Shown here: in pieces, positions 1 through 6,563 of the stretch | Layout of the letters: every line of letters starts with the position of its first letter | Position numbering within the stretch: the stretch's first letter is position 1 | Source of the DNA: a virus | DNA length: 52,530 nucleotides | Virus record (IMG/VR): IMGVR_UViG_3300032325_000423 | Span: 1 to 52,530 of that record | Direction: 5' to 3' (one strand) | Position numbers and translations under genes: made by a program | The notes under the pieces: model-generated | Seen by the model: only the letters and a program-made list of their open reading frames with translations | Database searches by the model: none | What the model was told of the DNA's origin: nothing

Positions 1-167
1 GTTCCGATAATTCTACTCTTAAACTTAGCCGATTTCCCCGGTGTTTCAATTAGTGCCAACTCAACTCCCTCTAATCTTGTAGGGAGTCGATAGGAGCGGG
101 TTTCGACCGTTTTCTGACCATTAATTAAAAGGGTAGACCACGGGGCTTGAATATTTAAACCAGTCAC
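1..167 (-). CDS. ASCH-domain protein, C-terminus outside window
   Basis: Partial gene: GTG start at 167, open to the window edge. Residues 3-21 (GLNIQAPWSTLLINGQKTV) and the following ETR match the start of the ASCH fold, a PUA-like RNA- or nucleotide-binding domain common in phages. The start is chosen because GAGG sits about 9 bases upstream and the previous gene stops 3 bases before. It is the last gene seen of the operon driven from 4456-4484. The family assignment rests on motif recognition; the C-terminal half cannot be judged. Confidence 0.6.
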   Translation of the reverse strand, partial: MTGLNIQAPWSTLLINGQKTVETRSYRLPTRLEGVELALIETPGKSAKFKSRIIG

Positions 168-170
168 AAA

Positions 171-404
171 CTACGCCTCAAAAAGTTCAAAATTCACACT
201 ATAAAGTTTACCCTCTTTATTCTTGTATAACAACTGAGGGTTGTCCTTATCAGTATACAGCCAGACGAACGTATTGTCAATAGGTGGGTTTTTCCAATCT
301 TTGGGACTTGAGGCTGTTCTAGTTAGTCTTATCTTTAGTGATCGTATTCCACCACCAGAAATTATATCAAAACTTCCATCAAATCCAACTTCAATTGGTT
401 TCAT
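171..404 (-). CDS. hypothetical protein, 77 aa
   Basis: Small soluble protein with no recognised family. Residues 1-30 are glycine-rich and predicted beta, with a GFDGSFDIISGGGIRS stretch, followed by a basic patch and an aromatic C-terminal half. It overlaps the end of the upstream gene by 14 bases and leaves only 3 bases before the ASCH gene, so it is translated as part of the same polycistronic message. GGGAG lies about 11 bases before the ATG. Confidence 0.6.
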   Translation of the reverse strand: MKPIEVGFDGSFDIISGGGIRSLKIRLTRTASSPKDWKNPPIDNTFVWLYTDKDNPQLLYKNKEGKLYSVNFELFEA

Positions 405-948
405 TAGATTTTGACTCCCATGAAGATATTATACTCCAAGTATTATTTGGTAATAGTCTATAGTGGGTATATTCTATATTGGTAATTTTTCCTAATTTCA
501 CTCTTATGTGAGCTAATCTAAAGTCCTCATAGGTTTCTGGTTTTTCTAAGGAACCAGTTTCGTAACCACCATATTCAATCCATGTTTGAGTAAAATCTTT
601 AACGTCAAGATTTAGTCTGCCCCTCATGACTGGCATAAAATAACCTTTACGACCAATTGGTTGAACTACATCTCCATACATAACCCATTGATCACAAAAT
701 TCAAAATATTCTATTTCTATTCTTTTTATTGGAACAACTTCTGTACGTCCCCAAGGATGAATACTCTCTACAGTACCAACAATATTGTCGATGATAATTT
801 TCTGTCTATCTATTGGCTTGTTTGATTTTAACTTTTCTATATTCTTTTTATGAATAGGATTAAGAACAAAAATAGAGAATAATAGCCCTATAACTATTCC
901 TAATACTATTATTGTTGTTGGTCTAATATCAAAATTAGTTTCGTTCAT
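391..948 (-). CDS. membrane-anchored hypothetical protein, 185 aa
   Basis: One N-terminal membrane segment (about residues 11-31, rich in I, V and L) followed by a basic stop-transfer stretch (HKKNIEKLK) and a soluble domain of about 145 residues with no cysteine pattern or motif I recognise. Topology should be N-in with the soluble domain outside, or the reverse; the basic residues after the segment favour the C-terminal domain inside. AAGGATTC precedes the ATG. It is the largest gene of the left operon. Confidence 0.65.
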   Translation of the reverse strand: MNETNFDIRPTTIIVLGIVIGLLFSIFVLNPIHKKNIEKLKSNKPIDRQKIIIDNIVGTVESIHPWGRTEVVPIKRIEIEYFEFCDQWVMYGDVVQPIGRKGYFMPVMRGRLNLDVKDFTQTWIEYGGYETGSLEKPETYEDFRLAHIRVKLGKITNIEYTHYRLLPNNTWSIISSWESKSNETN

Positions 949-1168
949 AAAGAATCCTTAATATTTGTCTTGCCATATGAGATATTCCAGCCTCTAATCC
1001 TTCTGAGTATGAGAGTTTTTTACTACCATCAAGCACCTTCATAAAGTCTATAGTATCAAGATAAGGCCCGAATGGTTCAGCAGCCTCTTCTTTACATAAA
1101 TCTTCTATCTTTTCTATTTTACCAATAAGATAGAGTAATTGTTTTTGAAAATCTTTAGTCTCTGTCAT
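935..1168 (-). CDS. hypothetical protein, 77 aa
   Basis: Acidic, mostly helical protein with no recognised family. AAGGAAA lies directly upstream of the ATG, and the stop overlaps the start of the next gene by 14 bases. Both overlaps indicate translational coupling within the left operon. Confidence 0.6.
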   Translation of the reverse strand: MTETKDFQKQLLYLIGKIEKIEDLCKEEAAEPFGPYLDTIDFMKVLDGSKKLSYSEGLEAGISHMARQILRILYERN

Positions 1169-1346
1169 TTTCCTTGTAGTAAATTACTACCTTGGTTCCA
1201 TAATCAGTAGTTATTTTAATCTTATAAGGATCATAAGGAACTTTTAAGTGATGACACAAATCCTCACCAGCTCTTAATACTTCTTTTAGTGTTGGAGATT
1301 GTAGATAAATATCATTATTTTTTGATATATCAAATTCATTTGTCAT
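1155..1346 (-). CDS. hypothetical protein, 63 aa
   Basis: Small mixed-charge protein. Its ATG overlaps the upstream stop as ATGA, so it is probably made by termination-reinitiation. The C-terminal half (YKIKITTDYGTKVVIYYKE) re-reads as two beta strands. No family recognised. Confidence 0.55.
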   Translation of the reverse strand: MTNEFDISKNNDIYLQSPTLKEVLRAGEDLCHHLKVPYDPYKIKITTDYGTKVVIYYKENDRD

Positions 1347-1525
1347 TTAATGTTCTCTAAATTCTGTTTCAATCCGCAGGCCAGCCCAGCAATAAATCCA
1401 GTCTCAAAATAATATTTCTCATTAGCATCCCCTTCATGATCACCATCATCCCAAATTTCTTTAGCTAAAGCTTTAGCTTTCTCATACTGTTGTTTAATTT
1501 TATCCAAAGTTTCATGGCTATTCAT
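1343..1525 (-). CDS. hypothetical protein, 60 aa
   Basis: Helical protein with a charged N-terminal half and a GFIAGLACGLKQ segment near the C-terminus, a pattern seen in many small phage proteins that count or regulate but with no assigned role. Overlaps both neighbours by a few bases in the left operon. Confidence 0.55.
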   Translation of the reverse strand: MNSHETLDKIKQQYEKAKALAKEIWDDGDHEGDANEKYYFETGFIAGLACGLKQNLENIK

Positions 1526-1724
1526 GAGTCACCACAATTTTTACACCATCAAATTCATGACGATCACAAGAATCATACATTCCACATGAATATGGTTTAT
1601 TGATAACAACAAAATCAAAATTAAAATCCCCGTCAAGCCTGTATTGTCTTGTTAAATGATCAAAAAGAATATCTTGAACATCTTTAACACTTAGGGTAAT
1701 CTCTTTCTTATTTTGGATTTCCAT
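1518..1724 (-). CDS. hypothetical protein, 68 aa
   Basis: Begins with a TAATG overlap to the upstream gene and a good AAGGATAAC ribosome site. It has a CGMYDSCDRHEF stretch with two cysteines and a histidine, too few to claim a zinc site. The C-terminus is beta-like (DGVKIVVTHE). Function unknown. Confidence 0.55.
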   Translation of the reverse strand: MEIQNKKEITLSVKDVQDILFDHLTRQYRLDGDFNFDFVVINKPYSCGMYDSCDRHEFDGVKIVVTHE

Positions 1725-1999
1725 TAGTTATCCTTTATTCTTTCAAGTAGATTACGAAGAGTGTATATAGCATCCAAGTCCAGTCTCTTAACTATTGACA
1801 GTTCAATTGCTTCAATTTCTTTATCTGTTAGAGTTATCTGACGATAAACAGGAAAAGACGAATATGCCATATGATTATCATCAGTATTTGAGAAATCTCT
1901 AGCTATCTGAAGTGCTTCGTCCTCAGATTCAACACAAGCCCACACCTGACCGTTTTTATCGGAAACGTGCCATGCTACAGGTTCATTTTCTTTAGTCAT
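1724..1999 (-). CDS. hypothetical protein, 91 aa
   Basis: I start at the internal ATG (MTKENEPVAWHV) rather than 27 bases upstream, because this ATG forms an ATGA overlap with the preceding stop and has GAGG 8 bases before it. The N-terminal pattern PVAWHVSDKNGQVWA, followed by a spacer and YRQITLTD, is typical of small phage accessory proteins that occur in variable early regions. The last 35 residues are helical. Role unknown. Confidence 0.6.
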   Translation of the reverse strand: MTKENEPVAWHVSDKNGQVWACVESEDEALQIARDFSNTDDNHMAYSSFPVYRQITLTDKEIEAIELSIVKRLDLDAIYTLRNLLERIKDN

Positions 2000-2241
2000 T
2001 TCTTTTCCTCGTACATAAATTTCCATTCTGCCAAGTCTACGTCAACACCAGTGGCATCTTTAATTTTGTTTGCCATTTCTAGTGCGTTAGATGTTATTCT
2101 CATTACTGCATCACGACCAGCTTGGGCGCATAATCCCATTTCCAACATACTAGCATCATTCATAATATGCTGGATGATGTCTTTCCACTGATGTTTGGTA
2201 AGGGATAGTGTTACAGTAACTACTTCATTGTTATCGTTCAT
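1996..2241 (-). CDS. hypothetical protein, 81 aa
   Basis: Helical, slightly acidic protein with no recognised domain. Contains LTKHQWKDIIQHIM near the N-terminus and a long helix to the C-terminus. Only a weak purine-rich ribosome site precedes the ATG. Its stop is coupled by ATGA to the next gene. Confidence 0.55.
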   Translation of the reverse strand: MNDNNEVVTVTLSLTKHQWKDIIQHIMNDASMLEMGLCAQAGRDAVMRITSNALEMANKIKDATGVDVDLAEWKFMYEEKK

Positions 2242-2264
2242 TTTTCTTTGTTCTTTCTAAGAGA

Positions 2265-2447
2265 TTATGGAGCTTGGTAACGATAAAGTGAGACAACAAT
2301 TCCCTGATGTTCACTACTCTTTCTAGCTAAGTAAGCCTCTGCCTCAATTCGTGAACTAAAACAAAATTCTGAATCGCATTTAGATTCATTTTTCCATTGA
2401 ATTGCAAATATCTCAGCTTCTTCATCCGTTAGAATTATGGGTTTCAT
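2265..2447 (-). CDS. hypothetical protein, 60 aa
   Basis: Starts KPIILTDEEAEIFAIQW, similar in layout to the 61-residue protein at 4213-4398 (QIQLTNSELDLLASMIQ): a short strand, the LT[DN]xE turn, then a helix. I infer a shared small fold. ATGA overlap with the upstream stop. Confidence 0.55.
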   Translation of the reverse strand: MKPIILTDEEAEIFAIQWKNESKCDSEFCFSSRIEAEAYLARKSSEHQGIVVSLYRYQAP

Positions 2448-2632
2448 AATAGGTCATGTTCTTTAAGGGTTTGATATAGATTTTTTACTTCTTTTTCATC
2501 CAGACGTAGTTCGCTGGGATCAGTATTATTATAGCTAAAAACCCTGACCAAGTAAGGTTTGTTCTTTAAAAGTTCATTGTAATGAACCTCAATAAGATCA
2601 TAATCAAGGATTAGAGTTCTTAGTAGTGTCAT
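2444..2632 (-). CDS. hypothetical protein, 62 aa, related to 4004-4189 and 3583-3792
   Basis: Layout of beta strands then a C-terminal helix led by LDEKEVKNLYQTLKEH resembles the two proteins encoded at 3583-3792 and 4004-4189, which end in LANFLNQF and LANLINNF. This looks like a small paralogous family inside one operon (inference from pattern, not alignment). GAGAT precedes the ATG. Confidence 0.55.
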   Translation of the reverse strand: MTLLRTLILDYDLIEVHYNELLKNKPYLVRVFSYNNTDPSELRLDEKEVKNLYQTLKEHDLL

Positions 2633-2804
2633 TGGTTATCTCAATCCACTTTGGATAATCACCGTCCCATACATTAATATAGCATTTTGAATCTTTAGAA
2701 AAACTCATAGCAGTAGCACCCCAATTATCGCTAATCTTGAATATGCAAGCTATACAATATCCTTCTTTAAGATGTTCGCAGTTTCCTTTGTATGACATAC
2801 TCAT
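2604..2804 (-). CDS. hypothetical cysteine-containing protein, 66 aa
   Basis: Has cysteines at residues 9, 17 and 20 (C-x7-C-x2-C, with H11 nearby), which could bind one metal ion, then an aromatic half (CYINVWDGDYPKWIEI). No good ribosome site. The stop falls 28 bases inside the next gene. Confidence 0.5.
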   Translation of the reverse strand: MSMSYKGNCEHLKEGYCIACIFKISDNWGATAMSFSKDSKCYINVWDGDYPKWIEITNDTTKNSNP

Positions 2805-2807
2805 TAT

Positions 2808-3002
2808 TCATATATCCATATCTAATAGGTCAGGATTAATAAGGTCAATCATATAGTCTTTCGCCGCATCAAGCATAATTTCATCACCCACATCAATTAG
2901 AAGATCACTAAGATCAGATATAATTAGATCAACCAGATTATGAACTGTCGTAAAATCATTACGATCAAGATTTTTCAGTTCTTTTTTGATATTAACTTGC
3001 AT
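2808..3002 (-). CDS. small acidic phage protein, 64 aa
   Basis: The start at 3002 (MQVNIKKELKN) has GGGGAG upstream and a TAATG overlap with the preceding gene. The pattern of acidic helices ending in NPDLLD matches the proteins at 7081-7338 and 9085-9288 (ends PDVLVD and YPDLLD), so I see three members of one family in the window. Such proteins are common in phage early regions and have no known role. Confidence 0.6.
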   Translation of the reverse strand: MQVNIKKELKNLDRNDFTTVHNLVDLIISDLSDLLIDVGDEIMLDAAKDYMIDLINPDLLDMDI

Positions 3003-3091
3003 TAAAATAACTCCCCATATCCATTCCACCAATCATAAATTCGTATACAAGCCATATATCCTAGTATACCAAACAATACAAGTCCAGCCAT
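3002..3091 (-). CDS. tiny membrane protein, 29 aa
   Basis: Reads MAGLVLFGILGYMACIRIY followed by DWWNGYGELF: one membrane helix and a short aromatic tail. It is supported by GGAG upstream of the ATG and TAATG overlaps at both ends with well-supported genes. Function unknown. Confidence 0.55.
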   Translation of the reverse strand: MAGLVLFGILGYMACIRIYDWWNGYGELF

Positions 3092-3267
3092 TATTTATTC
3101 TCCACATACCATTTCTCAACAAATACTACACTATCCAAATATCTCGTCAACTTCATAATATCTGCACGCTCAGGATCGCCCATCCTATCGCTTTTCTCAA
3201 GATTTTCCAAAGCCATAAATAGAATATTGATTTGTTTAGTTGTCAAATCCAAATTTAATCTAGTCAT
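3091..3267 (-). CDS. hypothetical protein, 58 aa
   Basis: Helical, charged. Residues 4-25 (LNLDLTTKQINILFMALEN) form an amphipathic helix after the same LTxxx turn seen elsewhere in this operon. GGAG-AATAACTA precedes the ATG and both ends overlap neighbours as TAATG, so the frame is secure although the family is unknown. Confidence 0.55.
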   Translation of the reverse strand: MTRLNLDLTTKQINILFMALENLEKSDRMGDPERADIMKLTRYLDSVVFVEKWYVENK

Positions 3268-3446
3268 TAGTTATTCTCCACAGTTGTCCAATAAGTATAA
3301 ACCCGATTAGCTTCTTGATTACTATTAAATGACCACAATATTCTAAATTGATGAAGACTAACTTCCCTCACAATATCTTTCCCATCAACACTTTCATTAC
3401 CTTGAGGTTCTCCCAAAAGGTCTGTCCAAGTTTTTTGAATTACCAT
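3267..3446 (-). CDS. hypothetical protein, 59 aa
   Basis: Soluble protein with a beta-rich C-terminal half (FRILWSFNSNQEANRVYTY). GGAG-AATAAATA upstream and TAATG overlaps at both ends. No family recognised. Confidence 0.55.
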   Translation of the reverse strand: MVIQKTWTDLLGEPQGNESVDGKDIVREVSLHQFRILWSFNSNQEANRVYTYWTTVENN

Positions 3447-3586
3447 TATTTATTCTCCAAAACTTCTTTCAAAAGGTTAACAGCAGTCTCAAGCCACAAA
3501 TCATAATCAGCCATATTAAAATCACTCACAGTATTATCATAATCCACAATAAAGTTCCTGATATTACTTTTTAGTTTATCGCTCAT
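3446..3586 (-). CDS. hypothetical protein, 46 aa
   Basis: Short acidic helical protein (MSDKLKSNIRNFIVDYD...). The ATG overlaps the previous stop as ATGA and the stop overlaps the next ATG as TAATG. These tight junctions are the main support. Confidence 0.5.
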   Translation of the reverse strand: MSDKLKSNIRNFIVDYDNTVSDFNMADYDLWLETAVNLLKEVLENK

Positions 3587-3792
3587 GGGTTATCCTCCAC
3601 AAATTGGTTAAGAAAATTGGCTAATCCCCGAATTTCATCTCTAGTTAACTTCATCTTAGTCCATTCCCAACTGATAACATTATTGATCGTAAAGTTAAAC
3701 AATTCCCCCTTTGGATCTTCCTGCTTCCAACATTCCATATCGAAATTGAAAACATCAGCCTTATAACTATCTTTGATTACAATACTACTCAT
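3583..3792 (-). CDS. hypothetical protein, 69 aa, paralogue-like to 4004-4189
   Basis: I choose MSSIVIKDSYKAD as the start because it makes an ATGA overlap with the upstream gene. The last third (KLTRDEIRGLANFLNQFVE) parallels the C-terminus of the protein at 4004-4189 (TINKEDLGKLANLINNFLE). Duplicate small folds in one operon suggest local gene amplification. Confidence 0.55.
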   Translation of the reverse strand: MSSIVIKDSYKADVFNFDMECWKQEDPKGELFNFTINNVISWEWTKMKLTRDEIRGLANFLNQFVEDNP

Positions 3793-4007
3793 TTGATATT
3801 TTTCCTCATCCATTCTCTGTTTTCACGAATATAGCTAATGACATCACTAGCCGCATTATTGATACTATTATCATATTCAAAATGGGACATTAGAATACGT
3901 TTGACCGCATACTTTTCATTCAGAGTTAATTCTTTACAATCTTCATCTGGCCCATATTCATTCTCGATATAGTTAGCAACAAGCGACATATATTCATTGA
4001 TTTTCAT
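3789..4007 (-). CDS. hypothetical protein, 72 aa
   Basis: All-helical charged protein (NEYMSLVANYIENEYG..., ending MRKNIK). ATGA overlaps at both ends. No recognised domain. Confidence 0.55.
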   Translation of the reverse strand: MKINEYMSLVANYIENEYGPDEDCKELTLNEKYAVKRILMSHFEYDNSINNAASDVISYIRENREWMRKNIK

Positions 4008-4189
4008 TTCTGTTCCAGAAAGTTATTGATTAAATTAGCCAGTTTCCCCAAGTCTTCCTTATTAATAGTCATAGTGTATCGTTCACCAGAATAATTGGTA
4101 GTTCTAATCATATAGCACTTATTGGAGACACTAGGATTATAAAGCATCTCTACAACATCGTCATATAAAGTAACAGATTTTGATTTCAT
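4004..4189 (-). CDS. hypothetical protein, 61 aa
   Basis: Beta strands followed by the C-terminal helix TINKEDLGKLANLINNFLEQ. It shares this layout with the genes at 3583-3792 and 2444-2632. A purine-poor leader suggests weak independent initiation, so it probably relies on the long transcript from 4456-4484. Confidence 0.55.
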   Translation of the reverse strand: MKSKSVTLYDDVVEMLYNPSVSNKCYMIRTTNYSGERYTMTINKEDLGKLANLINNFLEQK

Positions 4190-4212
4190 TTTGATTTGAT
4201 TTTGATTTGGGT

Positions 4213-4398
4213 TTATCGCCCACTAAAAGCTATTTGATTAGACCCTTTGCGGGTATTAATCCCACTAATATGACGTAGCATAATGTGAGCATTATTGATT
4301 TCAAAACCGGGTTTATCCTGTTTTTGGTCAATATAATACTGAATCATAGAGGCTAAAAGGTCTAGTTCAGAATTGGTCAATTGAATCTGCTTATACAT
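4213..4398 (-). CDS. hypothetical protein, first gene of left operon, 61 aa
   Basis: First gene after the strong promoter at 4456-4484, with a leader of about 50 bases. The protein begins QIQLTNSELDLLASMIQYYID (a strand-turn-helix layout) and ends in a basic tail. TTGAG-A precedes the ATG. Function unknown. Confidence 0.6.
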   Translation of the reverse strand: MYKQIQLTNSELDLLASMIQYYIDQKQDKPGFEINNAHIMLRHISGINTRKGSNQIAFSGR

Positions 4399-4455
4399 CT
4401 CAAAACCCTAAATTTCCCCTGTATTATTACTTTTATTACCACTATCCATATTAGC

Positions 4456-4484
4456 AGTATACAACAAGGAACCATCTCTGTCAA
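4456..4484 (-). promoter_or_regulatory. sigma70-type promoter of the left operon
   Basis: Minus strand TTGACA (4479-4484), 17-base spacer, TATACT (4456-4461). Near-consensus and the only promoter seen for genes 1-4398. Confidence 0.8.
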
Positions 4485-4501
4485 GTATCGACATAGGGGG
4501 C

Positions 4502-4530
4502 TTGACAACTTTATTCCTTTCCTGTACAAT
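4502..4530 (+). promoter_or_regulatory. sigma70-type promoter facing away from the left operon
   Basis: Plus strand TTGACA (4502-4507), 17-base spacer, TACAAT (4525-4530). No plus-strand gene follows. A hairpin at 4589-4620 (TTTAGC/GCTAAA outer arms, AATAG/CTATT inner arms) lies downstream, so a small or antisense RNA is possible. Confidence 0.5.
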
Positions 4531-4624
4531 TAGCCTATTACAGCAAATTCCACCACGGGATAAGATAATAAGTGAATATTAATACTTTTAGCCGTTAAAT
4601 AGACGCTATTAGCTAAACAAAGTC

Positions 4625-4804
4625 CTACTTGGGCTGAATCTGGGATTGCTGAATGGTATATTGTTGACTATGAATAAGGTTGGGAAGATAATTTAACAAT
4701 AAAAACCTTGTGGTAATCATAGAAACTATAGTAACCAGCCCCATAAAAGCTAGATTCCTAATGAAAGGGATATGAAAATCGTCATTTTTTAAAATTCTAC
4801 TCAT
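4625..4804 (-). CDS. single-pass membrane protein, 59 aa
   Basis: Start MSRILKNDDF at 4804 is chosen for the GAGG 7 bases upstream; the longer reading would run through the previous gene. One strong membrane helix lies around residues 16-37 (AFMGLVTIVSMITTRFLLL), with a Q-rich tail. Last gene of the unit that runs from about 5430. Confidence 0.55.
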   Translation of the reverse strand: MSRILKNDDFHIPFIRNLAFMGLVTIVSMITTRFLLLNYLPNLIHSQQYTIQQSQIQPK

Positions 4805-4916
4805 TATAGTCCTCATAGAGATATTCTTGTAAATATAGAAAAAGTCCAGTCCATGCAATGATGCAGGAGACGATGATAGTGTGACTATATTTAATTAGTG
4901 GATCATTCTCAATCAT
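4797..4916 (-). CDS. tiny membrane protein, 39 aa
   Basis: Acidic N-terminus, then a membrane helix (TIIVSCIIAWTGLFLYL), then an acidic tail. TTAGGA precedes the ATG and it overlaps both neighbours. Supported by spacing and ribosome site rather than by homology. Confidence 0.5.
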   Translation of the reverse strand: MIENDPLIKYSHTIIVSCIIAWTGLFLYLQEYLYEDYNE

Positions 4917-5052
4917 TAAAATTCCTAACTATTTGATAAAAGATGGCAGAAAGGATGAGTAGTCCTATGATGAAGATGAATATTCTGGTTATGTCATCAT
5001 GAATGAAGGTGGGACAGATTGGCCGACTAACTATGGAAATTATTTGAGTCAT
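4909..5052 (-). CDS. tiny membrane protein, 47 aa
   Basis: One membrane helix near the C-terminus (RIFIFIIGLLILSAIFYQI). AAGGAAAG upstream. It begins inside the preceding gene and ends inside the next. Confidence 0.5.
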   Translation of the reverse strand: MTQIISIVSRPICPTFIHDDITRIFIFIIGLLILSAIFYQIVRNFND

Positions 5053-5167
5053 CGTCATCTTTCCTTGACAGATAGGAGACGAACCATAAGCTTGTAATAT
5101 ATACTATTGACTCTACCAGAATCAGAGCCATCAGAATGAATCCTAAGTTACTGAATATTTCATTCAT
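5027..5167 (-). CDS. tiny membrane protein, 46 aa
   Basis: Membrane helix at residues 8-33 (LGFILMALILVESIVYI) followed by a KDDDDSNN acidic tail. Start overlaps the stop of the lysine-rich gene at 5160-5348; overlap with the following gene is 26 bases. Three such peptides in a row suggest a membrane-acting set, function unknown. Confidence 0.5.
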   Translation of the reverse strand: MNEIFSNLGFILMALILVESIVYITSLWFVSYLSRKDDDDSNNFHS

Positions 5168-5348
5168 AACCAAACGCTCTCTTAAACATTCCGAAAAAAT
5201 AATCGGCTTTTGTTAGAGGCTTAATTTCAAATTCTGGAAGTTTCTTTTCTTGCACAACCTCATCGGGCTTTTTAACTTCACAGACTTTTTTCTTACAGGC
5301 TTTCTTTGGTACTGACTTCTTTTTAGGACTAGATTTCTTTTTTGCCAT
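5160..5348 (-). CDS. lysine-rich basic protein, 62 aa
   Basis: The first 27 residues are nearly all K, S, P, A and C (MAKKKSSPKKKSVPKKACKK), like the tails of histone H1-type or nucleoid-associated proteins; the second half is a short amphipathic region with FFGMFKRAF. It could bind nucleic acid electrostatically (inference). The ATG follows copy R2a by 13 bases and no strong ribosome site is seen. Confidence 0.55.
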   Translation of the reverse strand: MAKKKSSPKKKSVPKKACKKKVCEVKKPDEVVQEKKLPEFEIKPLTKADYFFGMFKRAFGYE

Positions 5349-5361
5349 GGTATTAAATCTC

Positions 5362-5408
5362 GCTGACTATATCCATAAATTCCAAAACCGGAACTTTAGG
5401 TGAGACAT
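5362..5408 (-). repeat. R2 repeat, copy a
   Basis: Minus strand: TGTCTCACCTAA..GGTTTTGG..GGATATAGTCAGC. Diverged hairpin. Lies in the leader of the gene at 5160-5348, downstream of the promoter at 5429-5457, unlike most copies. Confidence 0.55.
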
Positions 5409-5428
5409 ATAAGTTATATCTCAACAGT

Positions 5429-5457
5429 ATTATAAAGCGGCCAGACTAGACCATCAA
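5429..5457 (-). promoter_or_regulatory. sigma70-type promoter
   Basis: Minus strand TTGATG (5452-5457), 17-base spacer, TATAAT (5429-5434). Drives 5160-5348 and the membrane peptides below it. Confidence 0.6.
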
Positions 5458-5460
5458 GAT

Positions 5461-5649
5461 TCATTCGGTCTTAAACTCTAGCTTGGGGATTAGACTATCG
5501 CTATCAGTGGATATTTTCTTAATATCAATAACTATAAGAGTATCTGATATGTCCTGACTATCCTGTTGATATTTTGTTATGGCCTGCTGAATTCTATGAC
5601 AAATATAGTTACAGTCCATCTGAGATTCTATCTTGATAGTTGTTATCAT
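5461..5649 (-). CDS. hypothetical protein, 62 aa
   Basis: Start MITTIKIESQ at 5649 is preferred because the region upstream is repeat R2b. The protein alternates beta (TLIVIDIKKI) and helix with a central QQAITKYQQDSQD. The ribosome site is weak. Possibly read through from the tRNA-Gly transcript. Confidence 0.45.
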   Translation of the reverse strand: MITTIKIESQMDCNYICHRIQQAITKYQQDSQDISDTLIVIDIKKISTDSDSLIPKLEFKTE

Positions 5650-5658
5650 GCTAAATTT

Positions 5659-5705
5659 GCCTGACTGTATCCATAAATTCCGACCCTGCTTTATTAGCTG
5701 ATACA
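5659..5705 (-). repeat. R2 repeat, copy b
   Basis: Minus strand: TATCAGCTAAT..GGGTCGG..GGATACAGTCAGGC, ending 10 bases before the ATG at 5649 and starting 16 bases after tRNA-Gly. Confidence 0.5.
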
Positions 5706-5720
5706 ATTCATGTTATTAAA

Positions 5721-5792
5721 AGCAAGAGAAGAGACTCGAACTCTCAACATTCAGGTTGGAAACCTAACGCTCTACCATTGAGCTACTCTTGC
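5721..5792 (-). tRNA. tRNA-Gly(TCC)
   Basis: Cloverleaf of 72 bases: acceptor GCAAGAG/CTCTTGC, D arm GCTC/GAGC, anticodon arm TTAGG-TTTCCAA-CCTGA, T arm with TTCGAGT. No encoded CCA; discriminator T. Lies 9 bases after the gene at 5802-6149, so probably cotranscribed. Confidence 0.9.
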
Positions 5793-5801
5793 CTGAAGAT
5801 A

Positions 5802-6149
5802 TTATCTCCAAGACCTTACTCTATACCACATACCATTACGACCTTGTGCTGACGCATCTCCTGTTAGTCTCATATTGTTACTTGGAGTACAAGTGTTACA
5901 ATTGGGACTAGAACCATAACCTACTCCTTCAAAATTACCAATAACACTCCACACATGACCAGTAATGTTATTAGCTGCCATATGATTAGCCTCTGCCTGA
6001 CAACGATCTTGATCACTACTTGAACTATAACTACTGGTATAACTTTGAGTCACTGTTTTTGGCTGACTATAATAATACCTTGGGCCTGCGGCCGATGCGG
6101 TAAAAGTAGTCACAAAAACTAGTGCAATTGCAATCATAAAATTTTTCAT
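5802..6149 (-). CDS. secreted protein of planctomycete type, 115 aa
   Basis: Start at 6149 has a perfect AAGGAGG site. Residues 1-21 form a signal peptide (KNFMIAIALVFVTTFTASA). The mature part has a Y/S/Q-rich linker, then a conserved-looking block with QAEANHMAANNITGHVW, a C-x2-C pair (CNTC) and the ending RSWR. I associate this block with short secreted proteins annotated in Planctomycetota, but cannot search here. A phage copy could act at the cell envelope or be a host gene picked up. It is followed by tRNA-Gly. Confidence 0.65.
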   Translation of the reverse strand: MKNFMIAIALVFVTTFTASAAGPRYYYSQPKTVTQSYTSSYSSSSDQDRCQAEANHMAANNITGHVWSVIGNFEGVGYGSSPNCNTCTPSNNMRLTGDASAQGRNGMWYRVRSWR

Positions 6150-6182
6150 AAATTCCTCCTTGAATAAAGTTAATCCTATTTT

Positions 6183-6229
6183 AAGAAAAGACCCCCGAAA
6201 GTGTGCATTGCTAAGAGGCATCGGGGGGT
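6183..6229 (-). terminator. Rho-independent terminator
   Basis: Minus strand hairpin ACCCCCCGA/TTTCGGGGGT followed by CTTTTCTT. Ends the transcript of the gene at 6299-6514. The plus strand also has a T-rich flank, so it may work both ways. Confidence 0.75.
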
Positions 6230-6298
6230 TTATCTTTTCTTTATGATCTATAATCTAACAAATCTTTCTTTGATCCTTTGGATTATCAACCACGAATA

Positions 6299-6514
6299 TT
6301 AACGAACAACGCTGCGAACGCGAGCCACAGTCCTGCGGCCAACATTACGAGTAGCCTCAACTGTTCGACGTGTTACTTGCACGGGGACAGAAACTACTTC
6401 CCTAGTTACATTGACAACTCTGCTTCTTAGGGTACAACTACCATTAGAACATTCACCAGCAAAAGCTGACGAACCAACAAACATAAGAGCAAATACAAGT
6501 GCAAACTTCATCAT
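6299..6514 (-). CDS. secreted Arg/Val-rich protein, 71 aa
   Basis: AGGAGAAAG precedes the ATG at 6514. Signal peptide at residues 1-19 (KFALVFALMFVGSSAFA), then GECSNGSC and about 45 residues dominated by R, V and T (VTREVVSVPVQVTRRTVE). CxNGxC followed by R/V-rich tails is a pattern I recall from small secreted planctomycete proteins. Own promoter and own terminator, so a one-gene unit. The basic tail could contact the cell surface or DNA (inference). Confidence 0.65.
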   Translation of the reverse strand: MMKFALVFALMFVGSSAFAGECSNGSCTLRSRVVNVTREVVSVPVQVTRRTVEATRNVGRRTVARVRSVVR

Positions 6515-6563
6515 AAACTTTCTCCTGTTAAAGTAGTGTCGCGTCCATGCGACTGTCATTTAT

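Noticed and set aside
4408-4446. 13-codon leader peptide before the left operon
   Set aside because: No ribosome site and no attenuator-like structure next to it.
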